A stretch of 64,000 nt of DNA from Raphanus sativus (Eukaryota; Streptophyta; Magnoliopsida; Brassicales; Brassicaceae), in assembly GCF_000801105.2 (NCBI RefSeq), contig NC_079517.1, forward strand, positions 15,252,001 through 15,316,000, read 5' to 3'. A model generated the notes under the pieces. It saw only the letters and a list, made by a program, of their open reading frames with translations. It was not told where the DNA came from and did not search any database. Both the position numbers and the translations under genes were made by a program. Shown here one piece after another: positions 57,784 to 64,000 of this stretch. Numbering within the stretch: the first letter of the stretch is position 1; every line of letters starts with the position of its first letter.

Positions 57784-57855
57784 GACTTCACTGGGGATCG
57801 AACCCAGAATCTCTGGTTTCGTAGACCAGCGCCTTATCCATTGGGCCATGAAGTC
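57784..57855 (-). tRNA. tRNA-Arg (anticodon ACG)
   Basis: A 72-nt cloverleaf on the minus strand. The acceptor arm GACTTCA pairs perfectly with TGAAGTC. The A box region is TGGCCCAATGG. The anticodon stem CTGGT/ACCAG closes loop CTACGAA, with anticodon ACG at 57822-57820. The B box is GGTTCGATCCC. A T6 run follows at 57778-57773 as Pol III terminator. No intron. Confidence 0.97.
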
Positions 57856-57923
57856 AATTACGTCTAAACATTGGTGTTATAACAATCTAACATGGAAGGC
57901 AATGATAGATAAAATAAATTAAG

Positions 57924-58109
57924 TTGGAAGTCTGGATTACATTAAAACCGATCATTCAAGACATCTCCCACTCACTAAAGAGATTCCGAGATTATGTGAT
58001 AGCATATTACCCTATGGAAGGAAATAAGGCTGCTGATAGAGTAATAAATGAGACTTCTTCTTTCTTGAATTATGTCTCTAAATTGTATTCTATAGTGTCA
58101 TCTTGGTGA
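57924..58109 (+). pseudogene. RNase H-like C-terminal fragment of a retroelement
   Basis: The open frame contains RFRDYVIAYYPMEGNKAADR then VINETSSFLNYVSKLYSIVS, which resembles the end of plant RNase H domains from non-LTR retroelements (the PREGN.AAD motif with the last catalytic Asp). The domain's earlier part and the rest of the element are absent. Confidence 0.5.
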
Positions 58110-60769
58110 AAGTCTACTGTGGAAACTGATAAACACTGAGTAAGAATGATTTAGAGATGAATGAAAGCTGTTGTTGAGAAAAAAAAAAAACTCTCACAAC
58201 CTAGGTTATATGGAAGCTTCATCAGACGTCCGCTTTCCGCTTCAGAATTGGAATCGGAACCTTGTGGAAGCTTACGGAATTTCGTTTCCAAAAAGCTTCT
58301 AAAATATTCTCTTAAAAAACACGTTAAGCTTACGATTCTATTTTGGAATCACGTTTCCGTTTTTTTAGACCTAATAGCATAAACCAATAAAAATATGAAA
58401 TCATAGTTTTTAATATATATAGAATTAAAGTTTTAATTGTATAAAATTCAAATTTAATAGTAACGATATATAGAGAATAAAAATATACAAATATTTAAAC
58501 TAATACTATAAATTATCTTTATGCATTGAGGTTTTATTAAAGATATAGAATATATTGAAATATATTGTGTCAATTATTTATGAAGTATCAAAATAATTGG
58601 TTTAATTTTTTCTTTTAAACTCAATTTATGTGTATTTCCACATTTTTAGTATGAAATCATTTCAAAATTATTATAGATGAATACATTCTTTATTTTAAAT
58701 TAAAATCATATAACTTTTAATCTTAAATTTTATAAAATTTTCTTATATATATGTAACGGATCTTCTTATAACTTTTACTTTGACAAGTACACTACAACGG
58801 ATCTTCTCCAACATGATGAAGATAATAAACCTATGTTTTTGTCATATAAAACCACTCTTTGTCGATATGTACCTTTGGATGATCAGACATAGTACTACTG
58901 GCGAGCATAGAGATACAAAAATATAATCAAATTCTCATATTTTCTTCTCTTCAAAGACGGCTTATGGCATTTGTATGAAGTTTGATGAAACCTTCTTTTA
59001 AACATTGAAAAAGTGATATGCATCTCACACCCAAAGAATTCGCTAATAATCATAAACGACAATGAAATGGAAGATCATAATTACCTTTTCTTTCGACCGC
59101 AATTACCTTTTCTCCTATGTGATACATCAGCACCTTCACAATTATAAGTATCTTTGTCCTCCCTCTATATTTTTTGCACTATTTGCAAAGGTACAAAAAT
59201 AAATCAGAGATATCTGTTGTATGATGTTTTTTTCAATTATCCATTCCCCCCGACAGAGCATTGTAAATATCTAATCTTTTTCCATCTGTCATTTGTTTCT
59301 GATAAACAATTTCATCTCGAGAACTTTGCGATATTCCATTGCTTCCTCTTACAAAAAACAAGTTGTAAGTAAATTGCCGTACTCAATTTTGATAAATTGA
59401 TGTATAATAAACAAGTTACAAGTAAACACATTCTAAGTAAATACAAAGAGATGAAAAAAATGCATAGTAAGTAAACACGTTGAAAGTAAATTGCATGACA
59501 AACAAACATGTTCCAAAATATAGTAGTTTAATACACACGAATAAAATATTATCTGAGAATAATCTTTATCTTCATAATGAGAAATGTTGAAATATTATTG
59601 AACGAATTTAATTCTCTTGTTGGACTTTGATTTCATCTCTTTCATTGCTTTGAAATGGTATATTTAAGTTAAAATCAAGAAAAGCCATGTATGAAGTTTC
59701 ACTAAAAACTGAAAAGATGTCTTAGTATAGAATATTTTGGGAACATGACTACAATAGTTTTGACTACAAACAAAAGAGGTACACACTTTTTACTATTATT
59801 CTTGAGAAAATTATATGTATTGTAAACAAGAATTGAGATGGAAAACTTATATCAGTTATGTTGACTTCAAGTCGAGACACATTACATTTTGTAAATCAAA
59901 AAGGAACGATAAGCTTTATTGTTTTGGGAACTTGTGATCGACATGCTATTTACTTATTGCTTCGCTGGAATGGTGGGATCAACACATGGCTCCCGAGTTT
60001 TTGGAAACTTCTATGCGAAATAATTTAATGTTTCCTTATCTTACAGAAGGGAAAATATTATCTTCTAGATTTTGGTTATACAAACTGTGGTTATTTAGCT
60101 CCATATTGAAAATAAAGAATATAAATACTCAATACCATCTCCAAGAACTTTAAATAGTGAACCTAAAAACCCATAAAGAAACTTTTAACAAATGGCATGT
60201 GTTACAATGTTCAATTGTTGAATATATGTTTAGTTTTTGGAAGGAAAAAATGGAGGGTTTAAATTAATTTTGAAAATATAACATTTAAATGCAAATAAAT
60301 GTTATATTTGTAATAATGGATTCTACAACTTTATGTGTTGGAAAAAATTAAAGAATTGACTTCGAAGAATAGGATATGGGAAGGGACACTAGAGATATGC
60401 ATCTGAATGTGAACAATTATTCAGACGATGAGAGTTATGAACAAGTGAACCATAAATTTAAGATCATATCGCTGAACAAATCCAGATTGGTAAAAGACAT
60501 GATTCCTGTTGACTATAAATTTGTATGTGTTGTTTTTATTAAATAGTTATAAATTTTGATTATGGAGACATGGAGAAGTACTAATATAAATTAAAGTTTT
60601 TGTGAAGAGAATAGATAAGCTATTTGTGTCTGGTTATGGTTATGCAGGTAATACATATTAAGGAAAGAGATATGGATTCTAAACCATATGAATAAATAAA
60701 CTTAATTACATCATTTTAGAAAATAATTTTTAAATTATGCTAAATCAAAATACTCATTATTTTTGTTAG
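58110..60769. other. AT-rich intergenic DNA
   Basis: No gene supported. At 59345-59515 the motif AAACAAGTT..AAGTAAA(C/T) recurs about five times as a short degenerate tandem repeat. Around 60140 a CATCTCCAAGAACTTT end resembles the MITE family at 11270. Confidence 0.35.
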
Positions 60770-61215
60770 TTAACATTTTTCGCAATTAAGACTTCATTCA
60801 AACACAAAATTGAATATAAAGGTGGAATACATTAGACGGCCTAAGGCCTCCATAGATAATTAGCCCCACACATGGGGAGATCAAACCCCAACACATGGAT
60901 ACTAAAAACAATGAGATCCAATCTTTACTAAGCTAGACAAACCGAAAGACCTGAAACACATAATATCTTCAACACAAAAAATCTGATTTAAAAAACCTAG
61001 AAAATAAGTTTGAGAAGAGCCAAATCCTCGTTCAGTCTACTGAAACGAAAACATAAAAATCCTATTATAAAGCTTTCATTAAAAAGCCCAAAGAGCCGAA
61101 ACCAACGACAAAAGGGATATGAAGCCACACTCTTCTACAAGACCAAGGCAAATAAGAACTAGAAATCAAATTTCGTCAAGACATTAAATAAACAGATCAC
61201 CGAAAAAGCGCAAAG
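60770..61215 (-). mobile_element. Likely 3' end of a LINE-like element, minus orientation
   Basis: Read on the minus strand the segment is T/G-rich, passes TTTGTCTAGCTTAGTAAAG and GGCCTTAGGCCGTC, and ends TTTGAATGAAGTCTTAATTG then GCGAAAAA. This resembles the end of the poly(A) element at 20043-21390 (TTTGAATGAATTTCAATTTAG). No target duplication found; boundaries approximate. Confidence 0.4.
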
Positions 61216-61584
61216 ACGAACATTTGGTTACCATTTTATAAGAACAATTATTTTAATTTTAGAAGAACACTTTACCCTCTACGTTTTTCTTATTAATTAT
61301 TTTCATATTCTATTTCTAGTTCTCTTGTCATTTTTCTTGTTTCCGAAAAAATCACTACCCAATCTATATATTTTGGTAATACATCTTTATATATATATCA
61401 ACCTTTACATACTGATAGCAAGAGATTTTTTGGATGAAAATTATTTATTAGTTTCTTATTTCAAAACCAATAAAATCCAGTGCTGTTTTAGGCCAACTCC
61501 ATTAGAAGTGTTTCTAACTAATCAGAAAATAAATAAATAAAAATGCAAAAAACAATAAAGAGTATCTCGCAGACATCTTGCAGA

Positions 61585-61812
61585 CGAACTTCAAAGAACT
61601 CTTTTAAAAATTCTAAGTACAACTTTCACCTTTTAATTGAGAAAATATAAAAATTAAATAAAAATAAATTATTATCAAAACATTAATATAAGCGAACTTT
61701 AAAGAACTCTTTTAAAAACTCTAAGTACAATTGTCAATTTTTAGTTGAGCAAATTTATGTACAAAATAAAAAAACTAAATAAAAATAAAATCATTATCAA
61801 AATATTAATATA
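61585..61812. repeat. Tandem duplication, two ~110-bp units
   Basis: Unit 1 starts CGAACTTCAAAGAACTCTTT (61585) and unit 2 CGAACTTTAAAGAACTCTTT (about 61694). Both end in ATTATCAAAA.ATTAATATA. Confidence 0.8.
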
Positions 61813-61924
61813 TTTTCATCATTAAGAACTTGTGTAGGTATTTTTACCTTTGGAGGTGCTATAATTCTCAAAATAAAAGTGAAAATCATGTTTTGTTTTG
61901 TTTTGCTCCATCTTTTTTTTTTAA

Positions 61925-63347
61925 CTAGGTGTTTTCCTGCACCATGTGCAGTAAAAGAATTTTAAAATATTTTTTAATAGATAAATATAAATTATATTTA
62001 ATTTTTTATTAATATTATAAATTTTCTTTTTCTTATCAATATTTTAATATAAATTTGATTTAACTGAACACTAAAATTAAGATAAAAACAATTTTGTTTA
62101 TTTTGAATTATATTTAAGAATGTGCATGTATATATTTAAAATTATAATCGTAGGTAGATTTTTCTATCTATTTATTATAATTAAATATATTAAATAAATA
62201 TGTAAAATTGCATAATTGTCAAAAAATAAAATTAAACAATATTTATAAAATCTGTAGATATATAAGCAAATAATTATTTTACGATTTAATTTGATTTTAT
62301 GATTTAATTTTTATAATTTTCTAGAAATATGTATAAATTTTTGAAATATTTTCAGTTTAAATTATATTTCGAAATTTGAAATGCCATAATTGAATATATT
62401 TATTTTAATGATGATTTATGAGTTATTACCATATTTTTAAAAAATCCAAAAATATAAATCGATAATAAATATAATATATGAGTTATTACTATATTTTAAA
62501 AATTTACCAAAAAATTAAATTAACATTAAATATAATTGTCCATGTCATATTAATCTATAAGACATGTCATCAATTTTAGTAGTCATATCACAATTATTAA
62601 TCTAAGTGTTTTCCTGCACCATGTGTAGTGATGAATTTTTTAAAAGTCAAATTTTATATTTAAAATGTAATTTATTAATATTATATATTTTATTGTTTTG
62701 ACCAATAATTAATATAAATATCATTAATTAAGCATAAAATTAAGAGAAAATATTTTTTTATTTTAAATTATATTTAAGAATATATATGTATATATATAAA
62801 GTTAAAATCTTAGATAAAAAAATATTTATTTCATTTGATTAAATGTATTAAATAAACTTGTACAAAATTACTAAAAATCATATAAAATTGTATGGTTATC
62901 AAAAATTAAAACTAAATAATATTTATATAATTTGTAGATATCTAAAGGAAACTAATGATATTACGATTTATTTTTTTGTTTACATTCAGAAAAATTAGTA
63001 AATTTTAGATAATAAAAATTTTATAATTATAAAAGTAAAATTATATAATATTTCGAAATTCAAAATGTCATATTTGAATATATTTATTTTAGTGATGATT
63101 TATGAGTTATTAGCATATTCTACAAAATTTACCAAAAATATAAATCAATATTAAATGTAATATATGAATTATTGCCATATTCTAAAAAGATTTCCAAAAA
63201 TATATATCAGCATTAAATGTAATTGTCCATGTCATATTTAACCATATGACATGTCATCAATTTTAATAGCCACATCACAATTTATTTTGTGAAAACGATT
63301 GTAGAGAAGACATGTGGCAAATCACTTCTCAAATATAAACTAGGGGA
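61925..63347 (-). mobile_element. Full-length non-autonomous Helitron, second copy
   Basis: Same family and same minus orientation as 21550-22956, similar along the full length. The 5' end TCCCCTAGTTTAT (63347) follows an A. The 3' end is hairpin CTGCACATGGTGCAG, then GAAAACACCTAG (61925), before a T. The internal duplication (CTGCACCATGTG near 61936 and near 62614) is also shared, so it arose before the copies separated. Confidence 0.87.
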
Positions 63348-63873
63348 TTTGGGACATAATCTTACCCTTCTATGTATGTTACACGTAGGGAAGAAAAAAA
63401 AATGGAAACAAATAAATAAAATAAAAGGAAAGAAAAAAAAACCGCGGCTGGCCCTATACCAAAACCCGGGAGATTCTTCGGGTTAATTTGCTGAATTGAT
63501 TTGTCCAGCGAACGGAACAGAACAGAGATCCAAACTCATTTGATCCTTCGTTAAAAAAATCCCAAATAATTCTGCTCTCTTTCGATCAGATTGTTTCTCT
63601 TCGATTCAATTGTTCTCCCCGAAATTGAACAAAAATCAAATTCACTTTCTGGGCTTCTACTTTGTCTCTTGTGTTCGATTTAGGTGTCCTGATCGGATTT
63701 TCGAATTTGATCTATAGCTAGTGGGGCAAATCTTATAAGTTTGGGGCTTTACTGTTTCGTGGATCGGTAGCCAATACTTTTTTTTTCTATTGTGTGTGTG
63801 GGTGGGTGTGGGGAGGGAGGATTGCAATGTTAGAAAGGGGCTAGGGTTAGGGTTTGGAGGTGGTGGATTAGAT
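63348..63873 (+). promoter_or_regulatory. Promoter and 5' leader of the downstream gene
   Basis: GC content rises from about 63430. CT-rich leader sequence around 63540-63660 and AGGGTTAGGGTTTGG near the start codon (telo-box-like AGGGTT, common in leaders of growth genes). A leader intron is possible but not certain. Confidence 0.4.
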
Positions 63874-63972
63874 ATGGAGGAGTCTGAGCTTGAAGAAGGA
63901 GAGGCTTGCTCTTACAATCTCACTAACGATTTTGGTTCAAGCTTCGACCCTGACAACGATCTCTCTTACATT
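63874..63972 (+). CDS. First coding exon of a CW-type zinc finger protein (partial)
   Basis: Thirty-three codons from ATG 63874 to a donor gtaaga at 63973. The peptide begins MEESELEEGEACSY and ends DPDNDLSYI. This acidic ELEEGEA...DPD.DLSYID start is typical of the plant CW-domain nuclear proteins, a family that reads histone H3 methylation. The CW domain itself would be far downstream outside the window. The assignment to the At3g62900 ortholog is based on this short start plus synteny. Confidence 0.6.
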
Positions 63973-64000
63973 GTAAGATTGTTTTTTTTTCTTTTAATAT

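Noticed and set aside
57664..57922. Open frames on both strands over 57664-57922
   Set aside because: They run through the tRNA-Arg gene and their sequence is explained by it.
1..64000. Search for CRISPR-like arrays, phage, defence or biosynthetic clusters
   Set aside because: The window is plant nuclear DNA; the regular repeats seen are microsatellites, tandem duplications and transposon ends.

Overview
The window is nuclear DNA from a Brassicaceae plant, most probably a Brassica-type genome. It has AT-rich intergenic DNA packed with small transposons, GT-AG introns, and plant-specific gene families. Reading left to right, the recognisable genes match, from memory of the Arabidopsis thaliana chromosome 3 gene order, a descending series: HULK3 (At3g63070), GID1B (At3g63010), NPL41 (At3g63000, now broken), TIR1 (At3g62980), GRXC14 (At3g62960), GRXC11 (At3g62950, now broken), GRXS6 (At3g62930) and a CW-type zinc finger gene (near At3g62900). 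The block is therefore collinear but thinned: several genes expected between these are absent, and two survive only as relics. This is the usual picture of one fractionated Brassica subgenome.

Layout. 0-1 kb: first exons of a HULK-type PWWP gene (minus). 1-8 kb: AT-rich DNA, tandem repeats, and a 1.16 kb poly(A)-tailed retroelement with an 18-bp target duplication. 8.4-9.7 kb: an intact two-exon gibberellin receptor gene GID1B (minus). 9.7-31 kb: a 21-kb gene-poor stretch with a tRNA-Ala, the NPL41 relic broken by a Copia element, a second poly(A)-tailed retroelement, three full-length Helitrons and several MITEs. 31.4-33.6 kb: an intact three-exon auxin receptor gene TIR1 (plus) with a miR393 target site. 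33.8-46 kb: duplicated blocks, a TIR element with captured-looking DNA, a LINE tail flanked by about 716-bp direct repeats, and a Helitron cluster. 46-57 kb: CC-type glutaredoxin genes GRXC14 and GRXS6 with a dead GRXC11 between them, plus a near-intact hAT transposon nested in another TIR element. 57-64 kb: tRNA-Arg, repeats, another Helitron, and the first coding exon of the CW-type zinc finger gene running off the right edge.

Two of the genes are hormone receptors (GID1B for gibberellin, TIR1 for auxin), and the glutaredoxins belong to the land-plant class that interacts with TGA transcription factors. They are not an operon and share no visible regulation; their proximity is inherited synteny.

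I found no convincing new molecular system. The most unusual observations are structural: an ORF fusing Copia Gag-protease to the NPL4 tail, the LINE fragment sitting exactly at the junction of a 716-bp direct duplication, two ORF-less LINE-like elements, and adjacent Helitrons.
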